DNA of 64,000 nt from Apis mellifera (lineage: Eukaryota; Arthropoda; Insecta; Hymenoptera; Apidae). Below, piece by piece: positions 12,990 through 27,800 of the stretch. The stretch covers positions 675,001 to 739,000 of the forward strand of contig NC_037643.1 of assembly GCF_003254395.2 (NCBI RefSeq), given 5' to 3'. The notes beneath the pieces were generated by a model. It searched no databases. It was not told the DNA's origin and saw only the letters and a list, made by a program, of their open reading frames with translations. Numbering within the stretch: the first letter of the stretch is position 1; every line of letters begins with the position of its first letter. Made by a program: the position numbers and the translations under genes.

Positions 12990-13942
12990 ACATTATATAT
13001 GAACCTGCTTTATCATCTTTTTTTATCTCTTAGCAAGTCTCATTATTCCTTCTTTCCAAAATTATTGGGACTTGTAAAATATTCCTCGAGATGCATTTTT
13101 ATTTCGCTTATGAATTGTACGTTTATTATGAAGAGAATTTTTTTAATGACAGGAACAAGTAATAGTCAGATAAAACAGGATCTGGAGAATGCGATAGAAT
13201 GTTCGAATCAAGCTTTTCTCTTACAGCTAATGCAATATACAGTTTTGCATTGTCATGATGAAAAACAACGTCCACCAATTCTGACTGTTTTTCTGCTATG
13301 GCGGCTTTCAATTTATCAAGCTGATTGTATTATTTTGCAAAATTGATGGTTTCACCTTGAGGAAGTTTATAATGAACTACATTTTCCAGTTTCATTAAAT
13401 GGACAAAAGAATTTTCTTTGGGTAAAGAAAGACTTTTTATTGATCTTAGACAGTTTATTAATCTTAGATCAAGTGTGTTTTCGATGCAGATTTTGATACA
13501 AAATCCAAATTTCTAGTGACAAGTCTCTTTAAGAAAAGATCTCTTTCATGTCGCAAATCGCACATGAGAGATGCGGTTTATAAGACCGGTCTCCGTCAAT
13601 AACTGTAGAATTCGAACTTTATATTGACATATCCCATCTTGATCAGGTAATTATGCCCTGGGAATATTAGTGACATTCATTATCTCGCGTACACTATATT
13701 GCGGATTTTTAACGAGCATTCATAAAGTTCGTATCCATCGCTGTTGGATAGCCGCTGCGGCCTTTATTTTTCAAGTCAAAATCTTGATCTCTAAATCTCT
13801 TAAATCAATTGCGGATGATCGTAATAATCGTAGCATTACTTCCATAAATAATACAAATCTTGTCTGGAATATTATTTGCACTATTATATTTTTTAAACCA
13901 ATGAAGCATAACATGCCGCAAATACTTACTTTAACTATCCAT
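12990..13942 (-). pseudogene. Mariner (Tc1/mariner) transposase relic
   Basis: The minus strand carries a broken mariner transposase reading from an ATG at 13940-13942 to about 12990. Pieces in family order are: an N-terminal helix-turn-helix region (RHVMLHWFKK near 13900, then KICIIYG), a linker segment (DFDLKNKGRSGYP near 13780), YSVREIMNVTNIPR near 13680, a degraded first catalytic block (LVTRNLDF where families have VTGDE, near 13520), PKKILLSI near 13405, LPQGETI near 13360, VVFHHDNAK near 13250 and SDYYLFLSL near 13150. The C-terminal segment IKMHLEEYF lies near 13100. Full-length mariner proteins have about 345 residues; this copy covers roughly 310 codons with several frameshifts and stops. 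The first catalytic aspartate is lost, so it cannot be active. Terminal inverted repeats were not located. Confidence 0.9.
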
Positions 13943-14113
13943 ATTGTAGAAAAAAGTTTTAAAAAAGATTTTAAAAAGATTATCATCAACGAAACGTACT
14001 TTAAAGAGCTCTGGGACTACAGAAACCGATGCCAGCTAATGGATAAGCCTGCATGTTTATATAAAAATAGTCAGTTAAAGCCATTCCTAGCGTTGTGCGG
14101 AATAAATTTATAA
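13943..14113 (-). other. Region upstream of the mariner relic
   Basis: GC content stays raised for about 170 bp beyond the inferred transposase start, which fits the element's untranslated leader. A plus-strand frame at 13670-14113 crosses the area but runs antisense through the transposase and is a shadow. No terminal inverted repeat could be paired with the left side. Confidence 0.4.
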
Positions 14114-14448
14114 GACACTAATATTATATAATAATAAATTAATTAATAAGAGAATTAAAATAATATTAATTTTTTTGAAATATTTTTGTATATAGATATT
14201 TTTTTATTCTATACGTAACGTGATAAACAATTTTTACAGCCAAATTTCGATTCACATATGAAGATATATAAGAAATTTTTTTATTCGAACAATAAAATCT
14301 CGTTTTTTTTTTACAATCTATTTTATCATATTTTATTATCCTATTATTTATCTCATTTATTTTCCATATAAAAAGACTATATTTATAAAAAAAAAAGTTA
14401 AATGATTGAGTACTTACTTTTTTTTATATTAATTGTATTATAATAAGA

Positions 14449-14497
<49 letters not shown>

Positions 14498-15432
14498 TAT
14501 TATTACATATGCATAATTATTAATATTATTATGTAAAAGATATTATTATTATTTAAGAAAAATTATTATGTTATATATATATATATAAAATTTGAATTAT
14601 TTTCGAAAAACATTGAAAATTATATATTTTATTTTTTTATTTTGAAGTATAAATAATAAATAGTAATTATCCATTTAAATTTAAATATTATAATATTAAA
14701 TGGAATATTTTCAATTATTATTAAAATATAGAAATATTTCAATAGATATGATATTTCAAAAATTTTTTCTAATAATTATTTATTTAATTTATTTAAAATT
14801 AATTTCAAATTTGTTAATAATAATATTACTTTTACTGATAAAATAATTTTTTGTATTAATTTCGATTCTAATTTGAGATAAAAATATAATTATATAATTA
14901 TATATTTTGTTTATTTTTATTATCATAATAATTCTTTATTAATATAAATATGCTACGTAAGTGATTGCCACGCATTCAACTGATCATTCTCGTTCTTACA
15001 CCATCTCGCTATCTAATATAAACTTAAATAATAAATGCTAACTCGTTAATTAAGCTTATGGGATATATGATTTTTTTCATTTGATATTTATAATTTATCT
15101 TCCAAATATGTCCTATATTTTCATGTATATAATTACATTATATTGCAGTTTTAAGAACAAGAGCATCTTAAATGATAAATCATGGAGGAATTTGTTAGTT
15201 GAAATTGATTTCAGATATTGGATATAATGAAAAAATATATAAAAACCGAAAAAAATAAAAAAAATAATAGAAAATAAAAAAATAATTTTTTTATTATTAA
15301 AAAAATAATTTCATTTATCTTTTTATTCAAAGAAATATTTTTTGTTAAAATTTTGTATGATAATATATTCGTGAAAGATCGATTCTAGAGATTAAAATAA
15401 ATACATAAAAGTTAATATGAAGTTGATATAAA
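14114..15432. other. AT-rich desert with a TA microsatellite
   Basis: No gene seen. The main structure is the (TA)n run at 14454-14493. A small GC-richer patch at 14950-15010 has no clear coding frame. Confidence 0.6.
14454..14493. repeat. (TA)n microsatellite
   Basis: About 20 uninterrupted TA units. Confidence 0.95.
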
Positions 15433-15590
15433 AATTTCAATTAAAATTTATTTATTAAATTAGAAACAATTTGTATTAAATGAAGCGAAATAGAATGAAA
15501 TCTCCCTAAATAAAGAAATTTTTCTCTTTCGTTATTTAATGTAAATTTCCATTACTTATAATTTAATAAATTTTAATATTTATTTTCAAT
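15433..15590. repeat. Palindromic MITE-like repeat family B, copy 1
   Basis: The left arm ends in TATTAAATGAAGCGAAA near 15490. The right arm begins TTTCGTTATTTAATGTAAAT near 15527 and runs into TTATAATTTAATAAATTT. The arms are imperfect inverted repeats of about 55 bp around a short centre (TAGAATGAAATCTCC). The same arms and centre recur at 24680-24882 and 51841-52015. No open frame is present. The size and symmetry resemble a small non-autonomous DNA transposon, but no target-site duplication or parent element was identified. Confidence 0.65.
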
Positions 15591-18500
15591 ATTATAATAA
15601 TATTTTTATATAGTATATATAGTATATATTGTTTTAATCTCAAAAAAGAATTTAAGAATATTTGTTAAATATACTTTAACAAATATATTAATATTTTAAG
15701 TTGATTATTTATATGAATTTTAAATTAAAATTTTACATATTAGATATTTCTTTTTACACTATTATCACAAATTATAAAAATTATTTTATGAAAATATTCT
15801 ATAATTATAAAAAAATATATGACAATAAAAATAAATAGGTTCGTTAATCAATTTCAAATTTAAAATAATATTTAAAGTTATTATTTTAATTATTTTAATT
15901 ATTATTTTAATGAATAAAAATTCCAATTGGATCTTTGTTATATGATGTTATTATTTGATTCCAATTCGATTTTTGTTATATAATAATTTTATATTAATAT
16001 ATATTTTTAATATATATTTTTTATATTTTAATGTACATTCTACAAAACATTAACACATAATAAAATATTAAATAATAGATAAGAAAACATAATAAGTTAA
16101 AAGATTAATTTCAATGTATATGTACTTCAATTTCACGACTATTCTGCTATCATGTTCGATTATTGCAATTATTTTTTTGTATATATATTTGTTAAATGTT
16201 TAATTAAGTGTTTATGTAACGGAATTTGCATTTAATTTTCATTAAACAATATTTCTGCATGATTCTTTTGTACGTAAAATTTTTATGTAAATCCAGTCTA
16301 AATTTCAGATTGTTTGATTAAATTTAATAGATTTTTTTTTATAGATTATTTGTAGATTCAAATGCCCATAATATGTAAAGATCATATATATGTTATAGTT
16401 TTGAAAGCTTTTCATAAAATATTCACGAAATTCTATGTACGCACATTTTTTCTTTTCTTTAATTCTCCCTGACTATTGCGTATTAAGGATTGCGTGTTAA
16501 TCGTGTTATTATGTGTTTTTATATACATATACAAAAGTGAAATATTATAATAAAATTTTTTCATTATAAATATTATTTTTTACTATAATTATAATTTTTC
16601 GTGATAAAAAGCAATATTTTTCAATGTTATAATTTTTTTTATTTTATTAGGTTCCATTTTGAATTTTTAAATATTTTAAATATTTTTAAATTTTTTAAAT
16701 ATTTTTCCAGCAATTATTCTTATTTAAGAAAAAATCTACACTTTTTTTATGAAATGAAATTTTTTTATTCTTTTTATTTATATATTTTAATGTGATAAAA
16801 GAAAAAATTAAAATCTTTTTTTTAAATACATTATATTTCTTATAACACATATTATTTCATCATAATTAGATACTTCTTTCATTGCACATTGCAATATATT
16901 TTAATTAAATAAAAAATTAATTAAACAAATTTATCTTCGATAAAATAAGTTTCAAATTTTATTAATAATATTATATCTTTTTTACAAAAATATCACGAAA
17001 TATGTTAAAATATTTTTTTTAATCCGAAAAGAATTTGGTTTTAAAGGGATTATACTTTCTAAAAATAGTTTGTTAAAGTGGAATAAAAAAATAAAATTAT
17101 ATTTTATTATTTATTAATAGCGAAATTAATAGCGATTATTTTTTATTAATAGCGAAAAATTTTGTTTATATTCACATTTTGTACATAAAAAATAATTTCT
17201 ATAAAATTTTTGATGTCATAAAGGCTGAAGTTTTAATTTTTGATTTTCTTTTAAAACATATTTTTAAATATATTTTTGATTTTAAAATTTTTATTTTCAT
17301 TATATTATAATTATAATATTTTTTCTTAATCATATATTATGAATTTATTAATTAGTATTTTATATAAAATAATTGTAAAAAATACAGCTCATAATATAAA
17401 TAAGCGAATTAAGAAAAATTTTTTACGCCTTAAATACATATATTTTTGAAAAATTAAGAATTTTTGAGAAATGATAATTTTTTTAAATTTATTTTGAATA
17501 TTTTTTTATACAAATTTTTTTATCTTAATTTCAATTTAAATTTTTTTTAATCAATATAGAAAAAAATATTATTTTCTAAAATAAAAAATAATTATAAATT
17601 ATTAAAATCTATAAAAATTTATAAAATGATATTAATGATAATTTTTAAGATTTTACAGAATCACAAGATACTTGTTTTAGATTTTAATAATTTAAATATT
17701 GAAGTACAATAATCATTTATTAGTAGAAATCATGAATAATAAAACAATTTTAATAAATAATTTCATTCTATTATCAATCCTTCATTTTTTTTAATACATC
17801 TATATATTTTTATTATTTGTTTTTTTATTTCTTATACTATGAATTTTTAATTTCCAAATGTTTTGAAATTTTCATTCAAAATCTCATTTCAAATGAGTAG
17901 AATAAAAGTATAATAAAAGTATAAAGAAAGTTGTTTGACCGTACGAAAGATTAACTTCCACATTAAAAGATGGCAGTGAAACTTATAAATCAACTTATAA
18001 TTAGTGTGATGAATGCGTAAAAAGTCGTTGCTTCTGACAAGTTTATATGTTTGATGTTGCTGGATATATAAATTTTATAAATGTTGAAATTTCTCGAACA
18101 TTGAATATTCGTTCAAATCCATTGTAAATTAATTTTTTTTTCTTTTTTATTTATGTGATATTCATATTCATGTGATTATTTTTAATAGAATATAGAATAG
18201 AATAATAAAAAAAAAACTGGAATAGCATAACATATAAATACAAATTCAATATTTTCAAATGATTTTTCAATTATTATTTTTTTAATTAATTTAAATATCG
18301 TCTTAATTTAATTTTTATACTTTTATATGTAAGGATTTCAAATGAACAAACTTTCAATAAAACTTCTTTCTAATTTCATTATAAAATTTTATCTTATATA
18401 TATATATTTTATATGGAAATTAAAACTTTAATTGAAACTTTTTCTAATCTATCTTGTTTTTTTAAAATAAAAAAATTTAATTTCCATGAATATACGACAA

Positions 18501-21417
18501 AGTGTCTAAAATAAAGAAAGGAAAATTGAAGAAAACTTTTTAATTTAATACAAATACTTGGAACGCTGTAAAGACTAAAATAAAAATTAAAATTTATTTG
18601 TTTTTATTTTTCAATTATTTATTTTTTTATAGAAATTATAACTTATCATGATTATTAAAAATAATTTATCAATATATTACATATTAATACTTTTTTTTCA
18701 TCATTAGGATTAAAGATGTATTTAATGTATAAATATTTGTACAAATAATTTGTTATAATATTATCGTGCATGAAATTTAAATTTAATTCATTAATTTTGT
18801 AGATTAGATATAATCTTGATGATAACTTCAGGATTTTGAATTTCCAATTAGATGTTAAAATTGATATGATATTGTGATAAATTTTAAAACTAATTTTTGT
18901 TTAATTAATAAAAAAAAATTTTAAATGAATAAACAAAAAAGAAACTAAATGATTATGATTTCTCTTATTTTAATTTTTTGAAAAATATCTAAGTATTTTA
19001 TAAAATTTTTCATTTTTATAAATATCAATATATTTATTTATAATTCTCACCGCAATTTTATCTTTTATATGTGTGCATTCAATTTTATAAGTCCCTTGTG
19101 TTTCATTCGTCGATCATGCGACGCATTCATTTATTTGACTATTCCCTAATGCTTTCATATATAAGTATAATTTAAATTCGTATCTTTTGTTTTATATACA
19201 TTTCAACATTACTCACAGTCATGTTTTTTGATTTAGAGTTTATAAAATAATGATATTTTGATCAATTTAACATTATAAATTTGGAAAATGTAGAAATCAA
19301 TAATATTTTTTTTCTAAAATATATTTGGAAAAAATATAAAATATGAAATATGAAAATAGAAAAAACATAAAATATAAAATATGAAAAATTATGAAATATT
19401 AAGAATAAAAATTATATTATTGTAAAATAGTATAAAATAAATATAATATATAAATACAATTATAAAATTATACTCATTCTTAGCATTATTTTTGTCTTAC
19501 AATTATCTTTATCTTTCTTATTATTTATGTTTTGACAAGATAGAATCATTTGAATTATTAAATTAATGATAGAATCTATACACAGAATGTTTTCGAAATC
19601 TTGATACAAACCGTCAATGATAATTCTATAAAAACGAAGAAAATACAAACAAAAATATTGAACAAAAAGAGAATAATATTTTTTTATCTTAAATTTCGAT
19701 TTTTTCAATAACAAAGACATAAGCGAAAATAAAATAAAATTTTAAACTATATTTTTTGCTTATTACATATTATATTTAAGTAAATATATATCAATGATTT
19801 ATTTATTTAATTGTGAACTAACCAATTTACATATTTGAAAAATTTTGATTTATTTAAATCCGAATCCTTAAATGAAAAAAATTAAAAATAAATTAATTAT
19901 TAATATAATTGAATTTTAAAAATAATTGAATTTTGATTGAGTATTTTTTTGAATTATTTCTTTTAATGTTACTCTTCTTTCTAAAACTTTGATAAGAGTA
20001 TTAAAATCCCATATAAACTTTTACATAACTTTTCAATAAAAATTAGAAAATATTTTTCAGGACTTGTGAAAAGTTAAGTCTGGTTTATTGTTACTCCTTG
20101 AACTCAGAACTTGGTTTAATAATATCTGATGTAATTTATCGAAAAATTTCCATCTATAAAATGGAAATATTTTATTTTTCTCAAATACAAATATATTCTC
20201 AATTCTTATATTTTCGATATTTTCATATTTCTTTGTTTCTTTCAAATTTAAAAAAAATTAATTTTAAAATCTTATGTTACTTGATTATTCGATTTAAAAA
20301 GAATTGCACATCGATCAATTGTACCTTTCTTTTTTTTTTTCTTAACTCGAAGACGGATCTTGTTTTGCGAGAACATTGCAGGCACATAAGGATCGTATAT
20401 CACTTCGTGTTCCTTATTCTTCTTGATTTTTCTTTCTACCATTCTTCTTTCACTGCTTTACGTCTCTACGTTACGTTCTATAAAAGTATTGATCTTTTCA
20501 TACAGGTTTGTTTTCTCGTGAACCATTGTTGCATACATTGTATGGTTTACATATACAATGCTTATCCAATATAGATATTGTCAAAATTTTTTATATATTT
20601 TATATTTTTCTTTAATATGTAAAAGAATATTATAAATGTTTGAAATATTCTTATATTCTTGTAATGTCAATATTAATTTATTATGTGTATAAACGATTAT
20701 TGGAATCAAAAGAATAAAAATTTTCAAATAATAATGATATAATATAATCGATTTTCTAAATTTCAATTATTTACATAATTAATTATTTAAATAGGATAAA
20801 TATATATTTAAACTAAACTATTAAAACATATTATTTATATTCTACATCCTGAAATAGGATCGTATCTAAAAATAATTATTTTTTTTATTTTAATATATTA
20901 CTATTAAACTTATGTTTTAGTTATTTTTTTATGTATGTATTTACAAACTTTCAATTATTTATTCGAAAAGATTGTGATATCTTATATATCTCTAACTCTT
21001 CGGATAATCAACGTTTTACTGTTATTACTGTTTCTTTTGTTCACTAAACTTACATATTAATCTTTTAATAATCGTTTAAATAACATCCCATTTTCTTTAA
21101 ATTTATTATCTTATACATGAAAAGATTATTAAATATTATAATGCATATATATATAAAATAATTAAAATATCTTAAATTTCTATTCACTATTAAAAATCAT
21201 TATGATTATAAATTTTAAAACTACAAATTTTAAAAAATAATATTAAGTTTTAAAAAATTTTTTTAATTATAATTCACAAAATATATTTTTCAATTTCTTT
21301 ATATGTATGTGCAAAATGTTTTAAGATTTACATCAAACGTATGAAAATTTTGTATTTCCTAACATTATTTTGCATTCACAATGTAGATATTTTTTTAATA
21401 TTTAATAATATTACATA
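15591..21417. other. Long AT-rich desert
   Basis: Nearly 6 kb of A/T-rich sequence. The longest frame, 158 codons at 20098-20574, is rich in F, I, L, Y and S and includes a translated T run. Its 3' half lies in a mildly GC-richer patch (20290-20570), but no domain is visible and it is not called as a gene. Patches at 17930-18110 and 19060-19150 are also slightly GC-richer with nothing recognisable in them. Confidence 0.55.
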
Positions 21418-21418
21418 T

Positions 21419-21456
<38 letters not shown>

Positions 21457-21498
21457 CATATATATACACATATATATATATATACATATATATACACA

Positions 21499-21548
<50 letters not shown>

Positions 21549-21591
21549 CATATATATATATACATATATATATATACATATATATATATAC

Positions 21592-21638
<47 letters not shown>

Positions 21639-21697
21639 CATATATATATATACATATATATATATACATATATATATATACATATATATATATATAC

Positions 21698-21742
<45 letters not shown>

Positions 21743-21787
21743 CATATATATATATATACATATATATATATACATATATATATATAC

Positions 21788-21860
<73 letters not shown>
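21418..21860. repeat. TA/CATA tandem array, about 440 bp
   Basis: A long array of (TA)5-8 blocks separated by single CA steps, giving a higher-order period of about 14-16 bp over most of its length. It ends in an uninterrupted TA run at 21838-21860. Open frames of up to 174 codons on both strands read as endless YIYI/HIYI and are artefacts of the repeat. ACACA steps occur only near the left end (21464-21498). Confidence 0.95.
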
Positions 21861-24568
21861 GTTAGATAAAAATGTTTTAAATTATAATTTCACAATTATT
21901 ATTAATTATAGAAAAATATTTAAAAAAATGTAATTGATTCATTACATTTTTAGCATCACATATGCATGTACAATCAGTAATTGCATTTTTTTTTTAAATA
22001 AAAATATATATTTTTTTTTACATAAGTTAATTTTTCTTATCATTCTATTTCTGTAAACAAAAATAGTTAAATAAAAATTGTGAATGAAAATTAATTTTGG
22101 AGATATTTTAATTTAATTATTGTCAAACCTAATGTATAAGAAACAAAGAAAATATGAAAAGACGAATTCTTTGCTTTTCATGTAATACATTAATATATGT
22201 AATAAATTTTACAAAATTCAAATTAAAATATTTTGTAAATTAATTAATTAATTTAAATTAATATTTGATCTTTATTATCACAAACAAAATGATTCATAAA
22301 AATAATTATAAAATTGTTCATATTTTTAATCTTCCATAATTATTAATCATGATAATTATTAAAAGTAATTCTATTTGAAAAAAATTTTTTGCAGTTAAGA
22401 TGATTTTATTATTTAAATATATTTAAATTATTTTAATTAATCGTTTATAACAATATGAAATGAGGTAATGTGAAAATAAATTTAGATTTGAAAGACAAAT
22501 GAAAATTGAAACATTTAGGCATTTAGCCAACAGATATTTGATCCGAGATATCTGCATGTCAAAATGAATTTCATTTTTCCACTCGATATTATGCACGAAT
22601 AACATTGGTTATCGTATGTGAATCATGGATAATATCAGCATTTTTCGCATTTGACAATGATTTTCCATAATCGAGCATCAGAAACGTGATATCTTAATGA
22701 ATATTCTTAAAATGGTGAGAGCATTTGAAATTTGTAAAGCTGATATTGAAACGATATGCAAATAGTTTGCAAAATAAGCGGATAACAGAATTCATATGAA
22801 TTCGTGTATCTTTATAATTATTATAATTCCATTGTATTCTATGAATATATATTAAATGATTATATATTTTATATGTAAAATATCTAAGATACTTAATTTT
22901 TCTAATTTTTTATTTAAAAATTAAAAAAAATTAAACAAATTTTTTAAATTGAAAATCAATAAATTATTGAATTTTTATTGATAAATGAAAACTAAAAATA
23001 AGAAAATAAATAATTATTAAAAATGTTATTGAAAAATTAAAAATAGGAAAATATATAAACATATATTATTTTTACATATTTAAGTAATAGATAAAATAAT
23101 ATATATATCAAAATATTTTTTTATATTCTTTCAATTTTATAATTAGTATAATAACTTGATTTCTATTACATTCAGAGTAAATAATTGTTTATTTTTAATT
23201 TAGTAATTGTCTTATAATTTAGAACGAAATTTTAATAAATTATAATATTACAATGTTGCTATTTTGTATGTTCAAATATATATATAGTTATAATAGTCTA
23301 AAGAAATTATTTGAATGAATTTTCTTCAACAAATTAGAGAAGATTTAATTAACAAGAAAATTCTAAATCAAAATAAAACATAACAGATTTTATTTTATTC
23401 CACATCTATTATTATTGATATTTATTAAAGTAGAAATAGATATTAATTTTAATTACTTTAGCTAATTATTATATAATTTTGAGGTTATTCCATGTTAAAA
23501 TTATTATTTTTATGTAAAATATAAGATTATTAAAATTATTAGTTATTCATGTTCCAGTTAAATTGTTGTTCAGTATTTCACAGAAAATCCTATAAATTTT
23601 AAGATGATTGCAGTAATTAATTAAACATGTTACAATTAAATTATTTTTGAATATTCGAGAGAATGTTATATGTTTTAAGATAATTGAAATAATCATTTAT
23701 GATATATTTGTAGTGAGTATGTATGTATATATATTTAAATTGCTTCTAAATATAAAATATTATATTTGTTATAACAATTGAAATATTTAATTATGTTTTA
23801 TCATTTTAAAAATATTCTTAAAGTAATAAAATCAGATTCATGATTATATAAATTAACTTTTAAATACTTAAATAACGATTTTTAATTTTAAGGAATTCAC
23901 TTCTGTAATAATTGATCTCAATTAAATGACATTACAATTATAGTCTACATATTTTCAATATTTTGGTGGATTTCTTGATAAATGTATATAAAATTTTTTT
24001 TTCAAATATATATAAAATATGTAAATTTATAATAAATAATCTGCTGCATTTATTATATCAACATTCTTGAATTAATATATTTTTATATTAAATGTAGATC
24101 AATAGTATATTTTACAATTAAATTTATAAAAAATCTTAAAAGATTATAAAATTAATCTATATTGATCTATATTTTATTTTTGTAAAATAAAATATTTAAA
24201 TAAAATTTGAAAAATCATTTGATATTAATTTATAAAAATATATTGACTTTTTAAATATCTCTCAAATAAAATAATTATTTTAAAACATAATTAAAAAATA
24301 TTATAGATCATAATCAGAATTTAGGCATTTAAAATAACTAGGATAACTATTATATAAATTCTGTCATTTCTTTTAAGATAAAAAATAAAAAATCATTTAT
24401 AATATAAAATATAGAATACTGTTTTACATTAATGATTGTTAAAATTTGAAGTTATGGAATATATTTATAATATTTAATTAGAAAATATTTTTAAAAGAGT
24501 TATTAAAAACATAAATAAATAAAATTCATATTTTTCTGAAGTTTTTTTTTCTTTAAGTTTTTCTTATT

Positions 24569-24572
<4 letters not shown>
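21861..24572. other. AT-rich desert
   Basis: No gene recognised. A mildly GC-richer stretch at 22440-22800 contains a 60-codon minus-strand frame (22423-22605) without a recognisable domain. Confidence 0.55.

Positions 24573-24613
<41 letters not shown>
24573..24613. repeat. (AT)n microsatellite
   Basis: About 20 AT units, followed after a short gap by a second short TA run near 24628-24638. Confidence 0.95.
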
Positions 24614-24616
<3 letters not shown>

Positions 24617-24679
24617 GTTATCAAAATATATATATATAGAATAATAAAATAAATATGTACATAGAAGTAATCGAAATAA

Positions 24680-24882
24680 ATATAAAAATTAATATATAAA
24701 AATATTGGTTGAGGCCATTATAAGAAATTGAAGTTTATATTAAACGAAGTGAGATGCACATAAAATTAGAATAATGATCTGTCTTTGTCATTACATTCTA
24801 TTTCCGCTTTGCTTTATCTAATACGAATTTAAATTGTTTATAATTTAATCAATAAATAAAAATAAATATTAAAATATTGAAA
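24680..24882. repeat. Palindromic MITE-like repeat family B, copy 2
   Basis: The left arm contains AAGTTTATATTAAACGAAGT near 24732-24751. The right arm contains GCTTTGCTTTATCTAATACG near 24807-24826, followed by TTGTTTATAATTTAATCAAT. Read on the reverse strand, the centre GGAAATAGAATGTAATGA matches the centre of copy 1 (CGAAATAGAATGAAAT). The copy is somewhat longer than the others. No coding capacity. Confidence 0.6.
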
Positions 24883-27800
24883 TTGTCAAAAATATTCTCT
24901 TGAATAATTGTTTAAAGATTTTAATTGTCATTCATTATTTCTTAAAAAATTTTTAATAAAGGTTTATAAGAAAACAAATTTTTTAAGTAATAGTAATAGA
25001 AATTTGATTTATAAAAGTAATTTTACCCATATTATATATATTTTACACATATATTCTGATACATTAAAATAAATATAAAAAATATAATGTAGAATATTTA
25101 AAAATAAAATATTAACATATTGAATTAATTATTTATTGAATAAATTTTGTTCATTAGATAAAAAAAAATATATAAAATATAGCCTAAATCAATATATTAA
25201 TTCCATATATTAATTCCTCTTGTATAATATTGATGAATATATATAATATAATATATAATAATGAATTTTTAAAAAAAATATTTTTTAATGTTTGAAAATT
25301 GGATTTTTTTCATTTTTATCTGGAATTAGTATTTTTATAAAGGAAAAACAACGCATACAGTGTTTTTTGAAATAAAAGGAAATAAAGGAAAACTATTAAT
25401 TATGTCCATGATCGCAGTTATATTTACATATAAATACAACGCAATGCAACAGTAATAATATATTTTTGTTAATAAATTTTTAAAAAATAAGAAAAATGGA
25501 TAAAACTTTGTTAGAATTAAGAGACTATTTTTGATACATGTTAAAGTCAAAGTTATAAGGATTATAGTTCTTTTTTTTGTTTTTGTTGTAACAATATTTA
25601 TTATTATTTATATTTAATTCCAATATTTATCAAACAAGCAACTAATATTTTAAATTTTAATTTTTGTATATCAATTTTTAAGTTTTTTGTTTCAGCTTCT
25701 AATCATTTTCATAGTTAAAATATAGAAAAAACATATTGAAGAATGTTTTCTCGAAATCGTGACTTTTGACAAAAATTGATAAAAATTGCAAAAAAATAAC
25801 TATCCAATATTTATGATAATGTCGTATATATTTATTAAACAGTTTACTTTCTTTTAATCATAAAAATTAAAAAAATGTATAATAATTTCTTCGTTTAAAA
25901 TTCTTTTAAACGAATATGGTATTTAATTATTTAAGTATTTCATTATGTGTTTTAAAACAGATTAGCATAGTATTCCGTTGCTCATTTCTTAAGTTTTCCT
26001 GATGAATCAAGTTTCGGAAGGAAGGAAGGTTAGTCTTAGCAAGATAGTATACGCTCTTAGTTAACTCGTATTTTCGTGATACCATCGTGAAATGTCTGTG
26101 ATGAAAAGTCCGTTTGATATAACGTGCAACATCTTAGTGTAATTTCATTACAAATACATAAATTATATTATGTAAATATTAAAGAGACATTTAGATGACA
26201 TATTTCCAGAGCGCGTATAAAAATGTAATTACATTCAAACGGAAATGACAATAGTAGAATTAATTATTGGGGAATTATTCCTGTGAAGGAAATGTTCATC
26301 GATCATTAGAATATTTAAATAAATTAAAATATTTGTATATTGATATAGTATAGAATGTATATATATTATAGTATAGCTCTATAATTGATAATTGCATATG
26401 TGTATTATATTTAGTAAATTTTTTGATATATTATTATATTTTGATACACATGTACTAATATATTTATATTTTAATTTTTTAATATACTATGTATTAGTAT
26501 ATTAATTTTAATTTTGTAATATGATAAAATATTTTACAATTCATGTAATAATATATTAAAATAATAAAATAATGATTTTAAATGATATTATTCTTGATAT
26601 ATTTAACAACAAATCACTATTCGTCTTAAAGCATTCTATCAGAATTTAAATAAAAAATATCTATATTATTTTTTAAAAAGACAGGTCTGATCTTTATAAC
26701 TCTTTTATATTTTTATTTATAAAGAAATTATTTACATTAAATTATGTGTATTCTTTGAAACCAAATAAATTAAACCAAAAAAATTTAGTTTGATATTTTT
26801 TTTTATTGTAAAACGAAAATGAGTTATACAAATATTTTATTTTAAATATGCTTTTAAATATGCTTCATCCTATATGATTTAAAAATAATTATTTAAAAGC
26901 ATAACAATGAAATTTTTTAGAATTTTTTACACATTTTTAAACTTGAAAAAATACGAAAATTGAAAGATTTCACATGCTCATTAATAATTGCACTTATTAA
27001 GTTATTTATTATAATATGATTGCTTGTTAAAAAATTTTGAAAAATTTTTGAACAAAATATTCTTCTTCATTTATTTTTAATGATTATTATTAATTTTTTA
27101 AATTCACAATTCTTAATAATTTCTACTTTTATTTTTCGCAATATATAATATTATGAATATAGTTTCTTAATAACATATAAAATTCACATTTTTAAAATTT
27201 GAAATATTAACTTTTTTTTCTACAATAATAATTTTTGTTCAACTTATTATGAATGTAAAGTTCATGTATTTAATTAAAATTTATAATAAATGCTTATCTT
27301 TAAAATACAGACTATTACATTTCATGATTATAATTCATTTCTAAATTTTCATTTTTAAATATTATTAATAATGCAATATAGTGAATTTCTCATCACACAT
27401 GAACAAATATATTTTGATGAAAAATCGATAAAATGATAGGATTCAGAAAAAAATTTATGATATGATCTTTTACGACATTGTATGATTCAGGATGTGTTAG
27501 CGATAAAAAGGTTTATTACTTAATCGATTATCTAATCGAATGCTTTGTTATCGATTTATCGTCGAGACGTGGTAGTCGTTATTCATTATATTTTTAACTA
27601 TAGAAGATATTCAACTACGAGTACAAAAATCGAATTCTAATAATTTCGAGATTATATTCGAAAATTATATTCATTTTCTGATATTCTTGAAGGAGTGAAA
27701 TTCAGATATATTTTTATCGTTTTCTATTTCTAAATAAATAAAAGATCAAAATATTTCGTAAAATAAAATATTCGGTAATAAACTGCAATTAAAAAACTGC

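Noticed and set aside
13670..14113. 147-codon plus-strand frame
   Set aside because: It runs antisense through the mariner transposase relic.
20098..20574. 158-codon plus-strand frame, the longest outside long arrays
   Set aside because: Composition dominated by F, I, L, Y and S with a translated poly-T run; no domain, signal or motif recognised, and the AT-rich context makes a chance frame likely.
21341..21865. Open frames of 126-174 codons reading YIYI/HIYI
   Set aside because: They are translations of the TA/CATA array in several frames at once; no coding signal.
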